A stretch of DNA of 5,038 nucleotides from an uncultured Spongiibacteraceae bacterium (GCA_937969395.1 CALBVI010000441.1:1-5038); one strand, 5' to 3'; positions 1 to 5,038 are shown, counted from the first letter of the stretch. A program made the numbers and translations. The notes: generated by a model from the letters alone, not told the origin.

Positions 1-1
1 C

Positions 2-1090
2 CTTACCCAGGTGCAGATTGAAGAAGCACTGCAGCATTACACTATTCCTCATGTTAATCGTAACTTGCTAGCAAGTGGTGCGATTAAAGCCATTAATATT
101 AAAGGCTCATCGGTCAGTATCAGTATTGAGTTAGGTTTTGCTGTTGCGTCTATCCAGGAGCGTCTAGAGCAGGAAATTGCCGATTTAGTGGAGCAGGTAG
201 AGGGCGTTGGAGCGGCTCACGTCACTATTAGTTGGAATATTGTGTCGATCAAAAGCCAGCAAAACATGCGCAGTATGGACAAGGTAAAAAATATTATCGC
301 TGTTGCCTCCGGTAAAGGCGGTGTTGGAAAATCAACAACAGCAGTGAATGTAGCGCTAGCGTTACTGAAAGATGGCGCCAAAGTAGGCTTGCTGGATGCC
401 GATATTTACGGCCCTAGTCAGCAGTTGATGTTGGGCGTGTCTGAAGAGCAGCGACCCGAGTCACAGGGGCAAGAATACCTAATGCCCGTTGATGCACATG
501 GCTTAAAAACAATGTCGATGGGCTATTTAGTGACGGATAAAACCCCAATGGTGTGGCGTGGCCCAATGGCCGGTGGCGCACTTAATCAATTGTTAGCACA
601 AACATGGTGGGGTGAACTGGATTATTTAGTGATTGATATGCCACCTGGCACCGGTGATATTCAATTGACCTTATCGCAAAAGGCGACAGTAGCTGGTGCG
701 ATTATTGTTACTACGCCGCAGGATATTGCCTTGCTAGATGCCCAGAAAGGCATTGAAATGTTCAGCAAGGTTGAAGTACCTGTTTTGGGGGTGGTTGAGA
801 ATATGGCCATTCACATTTGTAGTGACTGCGGCAAGCAAGAACACATCTTTGGTGATGGCGGTGGTGATCGTATTGCTAAGGAATACGGCGTACCTGTATT
901 GGGCGCATTACCGTTATCGATGCAGATCTGTAAAAATGTTGATGAAGGTGAGCCAACAGTGGTTGCTGACCCCGATGGCGATGTTGCGGCTTTGTATGCC
1001 GATATCGCTCGTAATGCTGCGGCACAATTAGCTTTATTGGCTACGGGCCCGGTTCAGGTGTTCCCTAACATCAGCATTAAAGATGACTAA
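2..1090 (+). CDS. apbC: Mrp/ApbC-family iron-sulfur cluster carrier ATPase (5' end cut by window edge)
   Basis: Cytoplasmic P-loop ATPase that binds and hands over [4Fe-4S] clusters to apo-proteins (family knowledge). Counting the GTG at 11 as residue 1, residues 1-80 form the N-terminal MIP18/DUF59-like domain. A deviant Walker A, GKGGVGKST, lies at 101-109 after VKNIIAVAS. DADIYGPS is at 129-136, the Walker B region DYLVIDMPPGTGDIQLT at 204-220, TTPQD at 234-238, and the cluster-ligating CxxC at C270/C273 (HICSDCG). These are all hallmarks of Mrp/ApbC. The frame is open to the left edge (Leu-Thr-Gln precede the GTG), no Shine-Dalgarno is visible before 11, and family members of about 365 aa carry a few more N-terminal residues. 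I therefore treat the gene as 5'-partial, with the true start probably just outside the window. Downstream dcd follows after 89 bp on the same strand, as I recall in Pseudomonas, where metG lies on the other side; metG is not visible here. Confidence 0.95.
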   Translation, partial: LTQVQIEEALQHYTIPHVNRNLLASGAIKAINIKGSSVSISIELGFAVASIQERLEQEIADLVEQVEGVGAAHVTISWNIVSIKSQQNMRSMDKVKNIIAVASGKGGVGKSTTAVNVALALLKDGAKVGLLDADIYGPSQQLMLGVSEEQRPESQGQEYLMPVDAHGLKTMSMGYLVTDKTPMVWRGPMAGGALNQLLAQTWWGELDYLVIDMPPGTGDIQLTLSQKATVAGAIIVTTPQDIALLDAQKGIEMFSKVEVPVLGVVENMAIHICSDCGKQEHIFGDGGGDRIAKEYGVPVLGALPLSMQICKNVDEGEPTVVADPDGDVAALYADIARNAAAQLALLATGPVQVFPNISIKDD

Positions 1091-1091
1091 A

Positions 1092-1105
1092 GGCTATTGT
1101 TAGCC
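1092..1105 (+). other. Small hairpin in the mrp-dcd gap
   Basis: GGCTA at 1092-1096 and TAGCC at 1101-1105 can form a 5-bp stem with a four-base TTGT loop, starting two bases after the mrp stop codon. No T-run follows, so it is not a convincing intrinsic terminator. It could act as a weak pause or mRNA 3'-end structure, or be chance. In the rest of the 89-bp gap I see no strong sigma-70 promoter. A GTGACA at 1112-1117 resembles a -35, but the nearest TATAAG (1130-1135) is only 12 bases away. Co-transcription of dcd with mrp is therefore plausible. Confidence 0.2.
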
Positions 1106-1179
1106 GTATAAGTGACAGCGATAAAACAGTATAAGAACGCAATAATAGAAACGTTAACTACCAATCAAGTGGGATAAAC

Positions 1180-1749
1180 ATGAGCATAAAATCAGATCAT
1201 TGGATTCGTCGTATGGCGGAAAACGAAGGAATGATTGAGCCGTTTGAAGCCGGTCAGGTTCGCTATGGTGAAAATGGTGATCGACTGATTTCTTATGGTA
1301 CATCGAGCTATGGTTATGATGTGCGTTGTTCTAATGAGTTTAAAGTGTTTACCAATGTTCACTCGGCAACGGTAGACCCTAAAAACTTTGATGAAAACAG
1401 TTTTGTCGACATGGTGGGTGATGAATGCATTATTCCTCCTAACTCTTTTGCCTTGGCGCGCACGGTTGAGTATTTTCGTATTCCCCGCAGCGTGTTAACG
1501 GTTTGTCTCGGTAAGTCGACCTATGCGCGCTGCGGTATTATCGTTAACGTCACGCCATTGGAGCCTGAATGGGAAGGTCACGTCACCTTAGAATTTTCAA
1601 ATACGACAACCTTACCGGCAAAAATTTATGCCAATGAAGGTGTCGCACAGATGTTGTTTTTTGAATCTGATGAGGTTTGTGAAACCAGCTATAAAGATCG
1701 TGGTGGTAAATATCAGGGGCAGACAGGTGTTACCTTGCCTAAAACATAG
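1180..1749 (+). CDS. dcd: dCTP deaminase
   Basis: Cytoplasmic homotrimeric enzyme (family knowledge) that converts dCTP to dUTP plus ammonia, supplying dUMP for thymidylate synthesis after dUTPase acts. The 189-aa length is normal for the Pseudomonas-type enzyme (about 188 aa; E. coli about 193). Landmarks are SSYGYDVRC at 42-50, [13 protein letters not shown] at 65-77, [20 protein letters not shown] at 84-103, the triphosphate-binding GKSTYARCG at 111-119, and [18 protein letters not shown] at 124-141. E138 sits where the E. coli catalytic Glu138 lies, and R117 matches E. coli Arg115. [18 protein letters not shown] at 171-188 is the usual nucleotide-covering C-terminus. The ATG at 1180 is preceded by a modest purine stretch (GTGGGA) five bases upstream and matches the conserved MSIKSD start. 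No sign of the bifunctional dCTP deaminase/dUTPase type was specifically sought or proved. It lies 89 bp after mrp and converges on the DUF2959 gene. Confidence 0.96.
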   Translation: MSIKSDHWIRRMAENEGMIEPFEAGQVRYGENGDRLISYGTSSYGYDVRCSNEFKVFTNVHSATVDPKNFDENSFVDMVGDECIIPPNSFALARTVEYFRIPRSVLTVCLGKSTYARCGIIVNVTPLEPEWEGHVTLEFSNTTTLPAKIYANEGVAQMLFFESDEVCETSYKDRGGKYQGQTGVTLPKT

Positions 1750-1831
1750 TGCTTAGATACTTAGCTATAGATTTTGGATTTGTGTTTATTAGGCGAATAG
1801 ACGTTTATTAAATAAATCGAAGACGGGAATA

Positions 1832-1880
1832 GGCTGGTGCTGCAGTGTTATATCGAATATGCACCAGCCAATTTCATTTA
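1832..1880. terminator. Likely bidirectional intrinsic terminator between convergent genes
   Basis: GGCTGGTGC (1832-1840) and GCACCAGCC (1861-1869) are a perfect 9-bp inverted repeat with a 20-base loop. Inside the loop, ATAT (1850-1853) and ATAT (1857-1860) can form a small second stem around CGA that abuts the main stem. On the + strand the hairpin is followed by AATTTCATTT, a moderately T-rich tail suited to ending dcd transcripts 83 bases after its stop. On the minus strand it lies 34 bases after the DUF2959 stop but is followed by TATTCCCGTC, a poorer tail. It is the only strong inverted repeat in this 154-bp convergent gap. The long loop is unusual for an intrinsic terminator. Confidence 0.6.
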
Positions 1881-1903
1881 AAAGCTACATCATTTTGAAC
1901 CGT

Positions 1904-2560
1904 TTAATTTTGTCTAAATTCGGCAATAAAGCTGTTTGATTCTTGGATCGCAGATTCCATTGCTTGAATTAAACTACCGACATCACTATTAACATTGCCC
2001 AACTCGCTTTTAAGCGAGGTAATTGCTCGAGCGTTAAGGTTATGTTTGAGGTAGAGCGTGTTATCTCGCAAAGCATTTAATACTGGATCGATAGACTTTT
2101 CAGCTTTTTGCATTGCGCTATATAAACGTTGGTAGCGTTTTTGCGTATCTTTTAACTGTTGTTCGCTATCGCGACGAAGATTGGCGCTGGTGTATTGATC
2201 TAATTCATCATTCCATTCATCAAATAATGCTTCGGCAACCGAATTTACATCCTCGATATGCTCGCGAATAGAGTCAGCTGCTTCTTCGCTATTTTCATAT
2301 TCTTCATTAAGATTTTCGTAAACGGTTTCTAAATTACCGCCATCAAAATTGGTTACAGATTTAAATTCTGCCAGAGCGCTTTTGAATTGTTCTTGGCCTT
2401 CTTCTTGAGCCTCTTGCGCTTCTTCAATACGGTCTACCAATATTTCACGTTTGTGGATGCCAACTTTTTCCATCGCAGAATAGTAGGTGCTTTCACAGCC
2501 ACTAATAAACAAGGTAAGCATCGCTGTTGTTATTGTTAGCTTGCTCAGGCGTTTTATCAT
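1904..2560 (-). CDS. DUF2959-family lipoprotein
   Basis: I recognise the DUF2959 family; its function is unknown to me. From the chosen ATG at 2560 it is 218 aa. A lipoprotein signal begins MIKRLSKL, followed by a hydrophobic core and the lipobox FISGC, with the lipidated cysteine at residue 22. The +2 residue is Glu, not Asp, so outer-membrane sorting is plausible. The mature part is very acidic and largely helical: ESTYYSAMEKVGIHKR at 23-38, a Gln/Glu-rich probable coiled coil at about 43-68 (EEAQEAQEEGQEQF), ALFDEW near 111-116, and a conserved-looking LRDNTLYLKHNLNARAI at 164-180. Start choice: the frame is open further up to ATG 2575 and TTG 2596. The TTG has an AAGGG ten bases before it but would add an acidic, atypical signal-peptide front, so I prefer 2560 on signal-peptide grounds. 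It follows the YqaE-like gene closely, suggesting one operon and perhaps coupled translation. Some databases label relatives 'DNA repair ATPase', which nothing here supports. Confidence 0.87.
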   Translation of the reverse strand: MIKRLSKLTITTAMLTLFISGCESTYYSAMEKVGIHKREILVDRIEEAQEAQEEGQEQFKSALAEFKSVTNFDGGNLETVYENLNEEYENSEEAADSIREHIEDVNSVAEALFDEWNDELDQYTSANLRRDSEQQLKDTQKRYQRLYSAMQKAEKSIDPVLNALRDNTLYLKHNLNARAITSLKSELGNVNSDVGSLIQAMESAIQESNSFIAEFRQN

Positions 2561-2599
2561 TTTAAATATCATCATAATCTGTTCAATACTCAGCAAGGC

Positions 2600-2797
2600 T
2601 TATTCGCCCTTACTTTTCATGGCTCCCTCAATTTTTTTGTCAGTGTTGTACTGGCTCAATGCGTAAACTGACCATATGGCTGCAATGGGCCAGCCTATCA
2701 GAGTGAGTTGTAGAACGAGACAAATAACACCGGCAATAGGGCGGCCAATGGTAAAAAACTGTAGCCATGGTACGAAGATGGCAAGTAATAGACGCAT
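2600..2797 (-). CDS. Small YqaE/Pmp3-like membrane protein
   Basis: A 65-aa hydrophobic protein predicted to sit in the inner membrane with two helices (about residues 2-17 and 21-47), joined by a short FTIGRP turn and followed by a charged tail (NTDKKIEGAMKSKGE). The MRLLLAIFVPW opening and the GWPIAAIWSVYAL second helix resemble YqaE/Pmp3 (UPF0057) proteins. Pmp3 in yeast affects membrane potential and salt tolerance; the role of bacterial members is not established. The match is from memory of the family pattern and is weaker than for the other genes. The start is well supported: AGGAG at 2804-2808 lies six bases before the ATG at 2797. It is the first gene of a probable two-gene unit with the DUF2959 lipoprotein, whose possible starts lie 3-39 nt after this stop. 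Confidence 0.8.
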   Translation of the reverse strand: MRLLLAIFVPWLQFFTIGRPIAGVICLVLQLTLIGWPIAAIWSVYALSQYNTDKKIEGAMKSKGE

Positions 2798-2803
2798 GAT
2801 CGT

Positions 2804-2808
2804 CTCCT
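2804..2808 (-). promoter_or_regulatory. Strong ribosome binding site for the YqaE-like gene
   Basis: Read on the minus strand, AGGAG lies six bases upstream of the ATG at 2797. It is the best Shine-Dalgarno match seen in the window and fixes the start of this 65-aa gene. Confidence 0.75.
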
Positions 2809-2837
2809 GCGTTTAGAAAGATGGAGTAATTCTTATA

Positions 2838-2865
2838 ATGTTAGGCGGTAATGTACCAGTGTCAG
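2838..2865 (-). promoter_or_regulatory. Candidate sigma-70 promoter for the YqaE-like/DUF2959 pair
   Basis: On the minus strand, CTGACA (2860-2865, five of six matches to the -35 consensus) is followed after 16 bases by TAACAT (2838-2843, four of six to the -10). A better -10 look-alike, TATAAG (2832-2837), is 22 bases away, too far for this -35. The site lies 41 bases upstream of the ATG, a sensible distance. The 123-bp gap that holds it shows no clear terminator for the MAPEG gene upstream, so some read-through is possible. Confidence 0.3.
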
Positions 2866-2920
2866 CGGTGGGTTCCAAGTGCAGATTGGGGAGCGCTGGC
2901 GAGTAACTATGAATGATCAC

Positions 2921-3307
2921 TTAGAAGATGAGATGTAATAGTAGTGCGGCAATTGCCATTAATTGCAATAAGTAGGTCGCCGCCGCACCTACACGACGCA
3001 TGATAAATACTTGGTATAACATCCCGTAAGCGTGACATAGTCTTGCCACAGTAAAAGCGATAACAAAGGTCGGAACAATTTTTGAAGAGGGGTGTTGGTA
3101 TGTCATCGCTAATATCAGCAAGCAGTAGATAGGAATCTGCTCGACCGCGTTGGCATGCGTTCTTATAGCTGCCATTAGTGGCTTATTGCCGCCATCACCT
3201 AAAGAGATATTATATTTTAAACGAAGTCTTGAAACGTTAGCGGTCAGTAAAAATAAAATAAAAGCATTGACGCCAACCAAAACCCCGAACCAATAAAAAT
3301 CATTCAT
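2921..3307 (-). CDS. MAPEG-family membrane protein (YecN-like)
   Basis: A 128-aa inner-membrane protein with four predicted helices (about residues 5-24, 57-70, 77-95, 108-127). MAPEG is the family of microsomal glutathione S-transferases and leukotriene C4 synthase. Bacterial members may conjugate glutathione to lipophilic compounds or hydroperoxides, but the substrate here is unknown. The diagnostic stretch is VSRLRLKYNISLGDGG (25-40), then AIRTHANAVEQIPI (47-60), and ARLCHAYGM (88-96), all very like E. coli YecN. Compared with human LTC4 synthase, R49, N53, E56 and R89 line up with glutathione-binding Arg51, Asn55, Glu58 and Arg90. The tyrosines Tyr93 and Tyr97 are replaced by H92 and M96 in my by-eye alignment. 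The ATG at 3307 has AAGG eight bases upstream. It stands alone, with gaps of 119 and 123 bp on either side, so it may be its own transcription unit. Confidence 0.93.
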   Translation of the reverse strand: MNDFYWFGVLVGVNAFILFLLTANVSRLRLKYNISLGDGGNKPLMAAIRTHANAVEQIPIYCLLILAMTYQHPSSKIVPTFVIAFTVARLCHAYGMLYQVFIMRRVGAAATYLLQLMAIAALLLHLIF

Positions 3308-3335
3308 ATTAGTTGCCTTATTTCATTTGAATCTT

Positions 3336-3365
3336 AGCATATCATTTTACATCAAAGTTTGTGAA
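3336..3365 (-). promoter_or_regulatory. Candidate promoter for the MAPEG gene
   Basis: On the minus strand, TTCACA (3360-3365, five of six to the -35 consensus) is followed after 18 bases by TATGCT (3336-3341, four of six to the -10), 28 bases before the ATG at 3307. This is plausible in position and spacing, but AT-rich DNA gives such matches often. Confidence 0.25.
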
Positions 3366-3375
3366 ATGCTGCTGT

Positions 3376-3399
3376 AGGCCGTACCATTTTGGCAGGCCT
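3376..3399 (-). terminator. Hairpin downstream of the DUF6152-type gene, possible terminator
   Basis: Read on the minus strand, AGGCC-TGCCA, an AAA loop, then TGGTA-C-GGCCT can fold into a 10-bp stem with one bulged C and one G-U pair. In the + strand transcript the G-U pair becomes an A-C mismatch, so the structure favours minus-strand RNA. It begins 27 bases after the stop codon at 3427, where a terminator would be expected. No U-run follows (ACAGCAGC), so it may instead protect the mRNA 3' end or depend on another factor. Confidence 0.4.
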
Positions 3400-3426
3400 C
3401 AGCGGGTAGTTAAAAGTGCTTTCTTG

Positions 3427-4470
3427 CTAATACTCCACTGTACAACTGTAGCTTCCAACTTCTTCACCTGGGATCCAGTTCCATCTTGCTTTCCAGTTAA
3501 ACGGTTTGGTAAGTGTAGCTGGATCTGTAACCATTAGATTGTAGTCTAGCTGTTCACCATTATTGCTAACTGTAAAGCGTTCGTGGGTTTGCACTGAGTC
3601 GCTTTGGGGGACGCCAACACGGTTAAAATAATGCCAATTGATTTTTGTTGTGGTGATTTCGAGTGTGTTGTTATCGATCCATTGACCTACGGAATGCCCT
3701 AGGTGTGATGGCTTGGCATTTTCGTCGGAAGTACCGTCAAGATAAATGGTGCGCACAACATCAAACTCTTCTTGGTGAATTTCAATATTGTCGCCGACTT
3801 GTACAAATTGAATAGGGTATGGATTTCCCATCGTTGCAGGCATACCGGGAGCAATACAATCAGTTTGAGGGTTGTCAGTATATTCATCCCATGTTGCTAC
3901 TGAGGCTTTTGCTGATTCCGTTAACGGGAAATTTTCAGGCTCACCAAAGAACCACCAGCCGCCTTCTAAGCGGCCCCATGTCCAAACGCGAAAAATACCA
4001 TTAGCTTCCGCTTTTGCGGTGGTTATTTTGATTTCTTTATTTGTGTCTTCATTGCCTGCGAGTGTTGAGTTGGGCCATCTTTGCTGGCGGCCACCCAATA
4101 CAACCTCGACATTGCTGTCTAGCAGTAATGCGTTGTTGACTAGCATAAACGTGGGGCGTCGTGTTGATACATATCCTGCGATACGAAGAGTGTCTCCGAT
4201 AGTAAATAAATCTTTTTCAATGCCTTTTCTGCGGAGGCCACTAATAGCAGAACCTTCGAGTTTTAAAATAACTTCTTTACCGTCGCGCTGCACGGCCAAG
4301 TCTAAAATAACATGAGGGTTTTTCCAGAATATATTAACTAACTTGCCCTCAGCTTCAACGACGTTATTGAGGTCGAACTCTGATCTCGAGTGGTGGCTAA
4401 AAGCTTGTGTCGATATGAGTATTAAGCAAAGACTAGCAATAGTGTTTCTAAATTGAAGCAAATTCTTCAT
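3427..4470 (-). CDS. Secreted DUF6152-type protein with conserved C-terminal extension
   Basis: A 347-aa exported protein of unknown function. Residues 1-25 are a Sec signal peptide (MKNLLQFRNT, hydrophobic IASLCLILIS, then TQAFS) with a predicted cut after S25, making the mature chain start HHSRSEFD. About 26-120 matches DUF6152 as I know it: HHS..FD, a VEAEGKLVNIFWKNPHV stretch (37-54), LRRKGIEKDLFTIGDTLRIAGY (79-100), then a basic segment and VEVVLGG. About 155-347 is a second conserved region with RVWTWGR (161-167), PLT..AKA (182-189), DNPQTDCIAPGMP (199-211), NPYPIQF (216-222), FDVVRTIYLDG (236-246), GHSVGQW (258-264) and ERFTVSNNGEQLDYNLMVTDPATLTKPF (297-324), a pattern I recall following DUF6152 in other marine bacteria. 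The two mature cysteines, C205 and C343, could form a disulfide. AGAGG six bases before the ATG at 4470 supports the start. The 167-bp gap upstream separates it from the DUF3108 gene. The protein is probably periplasmic or soluble-secreted; no enzyme activity can be assigned. Confidence 0.88.
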   Translation of the reverse strand: MKNLLQFRNTIASLCLILISTQAFSHHSRSEFDLNNVVEAEGKLVNIFWKNPHVILDLAVQRDGKEVILKLEGSAISGLRRKGIEKDLFTIGDTLRIAGYVSTRRPTFMLVNNALLLDSNVEVVLGGRQQRWPNSTLAGNEDTNKEIKITTAKAEANGIFRVWTWGRLEGGWWFFGEPENFPLTESAKASVATWDEYTDNPQTDCIAPGMPATMGNPYPIQFVQVGDNIEIHQEEFDVVRTIYLDGTSDENAKPSHLGHSVGQWIDNNTLEITTTKINWHYFNRVGVPQSDSVQTHERFTVSNNGEQLDYNLMVTDPATLTKPFNWKARWNWIPGEEVGSYSCTVEY

Positions 4471-4637
4471 GGTAGGCCTCTAAATGAAGTTTTTATTGTT
4501 GTTGTATTTTTTATTTGAGCCGACGTAATGATTTTATTGTTTGTTCGTTGTTGGCATTATTGCGGCAAAGGGGCGTAGGATAAAATGCCTTTGGGATAAA
4601 GTCTATCATTTGATTTTTAATGGGGAAATGTGAAGTT
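4471..4637. other. AT-rich gap between the DUF3108 and DUF6152-type genes
   Basis: This 167-bp gap has no credible ORF. The only inverted repeat noticed is GGCATT (4553-4558) with AATGCC (4584-4589), a 6-bp stem around a 25-base loop, without a clear T-run and too weak to call a terminator. A TAAAAT on the minus strand (rc of 4533-4538 or nearby) resembles a -10, but I found no matching -35 at the right distance. The gap is large enough to carry a separate promoter for the DUF6152-type gene. The RBS (AGAGG, 4477-4481) is at its left end. Confidence 0.3.
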
Positions 4638-5038
4638 TTAGCTACTTAATCCTGTGATTTTGTTCTCGTTCAGTGAGCCTTGCTCAAATAAGAGTTGGTA
4701 GTTTATTTTATTATCTTCGATTCGATCGATGCGAATAATAAAGTTTTGCCAATCTTTGGCGAGCCATATCAGTGTGTATTCTTCTTTGTCGGCACGGCTT
4801 TGTTTGAGCTTGATAGCATTAAAATTGCCTGCGGGTGTAGAAACAATTTCTTCACCGATTTTTTCGACGATATAATTTTTTATTCTGTCGGTATCTACAA
4901 TGTCATAGGTCTTAGTGGTGAATGACGGATTGTTGATGTCGATTCGTAATTGTTCTTGAAAGCTAATTTTGTCCCACAAGCCGCTGTAAATAGCTAGAGG
5001 TGTTTCAAAGTGATTGGGGTCACTCACGGTGTTGCTTT
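4638..5038 (-). CDS. DUF3108-family protein, C-terminal part (runs off right edge)
   Basis: About 132 codons are visible and the frame stays open to the right edge (Ser-Asn-Thr precede the GTG at 5027), so the N-terminal portion and start lie outside the window. I read it as the C-terminal half of DUF3108, a beta-rich, normally exported family of roughly 230-260 aa with unknown function. Counting the GTG as residue 1, the supporting pattern is TPLAIYSGLWDKISFQEQLRID (9-30), YDIVDTDRIKNYIVEKIGEE (41-60), TPAGNFNAIKLKQSR (64-78) and TLIWLAKDWQNFIIRIDRIE (85-104). These match the family's 'D.lS.qlqlr.d', 'G.e.v.TpaG.f.a.kl.r' and 'tWla.d....Pvri' blocks. The usual Pro before the last Val-Arg-Ile motif is replaced (NFIIRI). 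The GTG is an internal valine codon, not a proposed start, and no Shine-Dalgarno precedes it. It is the farthest-upstream visible member of the minus-strand run. Confidence 0.85.
   Translation of the reverse strand, partial: SNTVSDPNHFETPLAIYSGLWDKISFQEQLRIDINNPSFTTKTYDIVDTDRIKNYIVEKIGEEIVSTPAGNFNAIKLKQSRADKEEYTLIWLAKDWQNFIIRIDRIEDNKINYQLLFEQGSLNENKITGLSS

Noticed and set aside
738..1031. 97-codon + strand ORF inside mrp
   Set aside because: It overlaps the CxxC region of mrp in another frame, where the mrp reading is clearly conserved; the translation looks like a frame shadow.
1804..1816. TTTATTAAATAAA near-palindrome in the convergent gap as an operator
   Set aside because: It is low-complexity AT sequence downstream of both genes, with no promoter nearby to regulate.
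2834..2839. Perfect TATAAT on the + strand as a promoter
   Set aside because: No suitable -35 lies about 17 bases upstream (GTTTAG-like) and no + strand gene follows; it is likely a chance match in AT-rich DNA.
2909..2938. Nine-codon + strand mini-ORF starting ATGAATGATCAC
   Set aside because: It is tiny and overlaps the end of the MAPEG gene; its likeness to the MAPEG start (ATGAATGAT) is probably coincidental.
3872..4315. 147-codon + strand ORF opposite the DUF6152-type gene
   Set aside because: It is antisense to a strongly supported secreted-protein gene, its translation shows no family resemblance, is Ser/Pro/Leu-rich as antisense frames often are, and no good RBS was seen.
4400..4470. 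Lipobox at C15 in the DUF6152-type signal peptide
   Set aside because: The residues before C15 are ASL, which lacks the small residue needed just before the cysteine, and a good signal-peptidase I site follows at S25/H26.
4695..4925. 76-codon + strand ORF opposite the DUF3108 gene
   Set aside because: The opposite strand carries recognisable DUF3108 motifs; this ORF has no start context or family pattern.
1..5038. Defence system, mobile element, CRISPR array or RNA gene
   Set aside because: No transposase, integrase, nuclease, toxin-antitoxin pair, repeat-spacer pattern or tRNA-like fold was seen on either strand; all long frames are explained by the genes listed.

Overview
The window looks like ordinary chromosomal DNA from a free-living, probably marine gammaproteobacterium with moderate-to-low GC. 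Two things point there. The Mrp/ApbC-Dcd pair, with a 189-residue dCTP deaminase of the Pseudomonas type, matches an arrangement I recall from Pseudomonas and relatives. The DUF2959 lipoprotein, the YecN-like MAPEG protein and the DUF6152 and DUF3108 secreted proteins are families I associate with marine Gammaproteobacteria. I cannot name the genus from sequence alone; a Cellvibrionales/Spongiibacteraceae-like lineage is only a guess.

Layout. On the + strand, bases 1-1749 hold two housekeeping genes: mrp/apbC (iron-sulfur cluster carrier ATPase, its first codons cut off by the left edge) and dcd (dCTP deaminase). They face a run of five minus-strand genes. Between the two groups, at 1832-1880, a 9-bp perfect inverted repeat with a long AT-rich loop is well placed as a shared bidirectional terminator. 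Reading the minus strand from right to left: a DUF3108 protein (its N-terminal part lies beyond the right edge), a secreted DUF6152-type protein of 347 aa, a four-helix MAPEG membrane protein, a small YqaE/Pmp3-like membrane protein, and a DUF2959 lipoprotein whose possible starts lie 3-39 nt after the YqaE-like stop. Gaps between the minus-strand genes are 167, 119, 123 and a few bases, so only the last two are clearly one operon.

How the genes fit together. Mrp and Dcd serve unrelated core functions (Fe-S cluster delivery and dUTP supply for dTTP synthesis). All five minus-strand genes appear to encode envelope proteins, either membrane-embedded, lipidated or exported, but no shared pathway can be proved from the sequence. 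No tRNA, rRNA, CRISPR array, IS element, phage gene or attachment site was seen, and no gene-free stretch exceeds 170 bases. The most interesting lead is the DUF6152-type protein: its predicted signal-peptidase site would leave histidine as the first residue of the mature chain, with a second histidine next to it and a third in an NPHV motif, a possible metal-binding arrangement.
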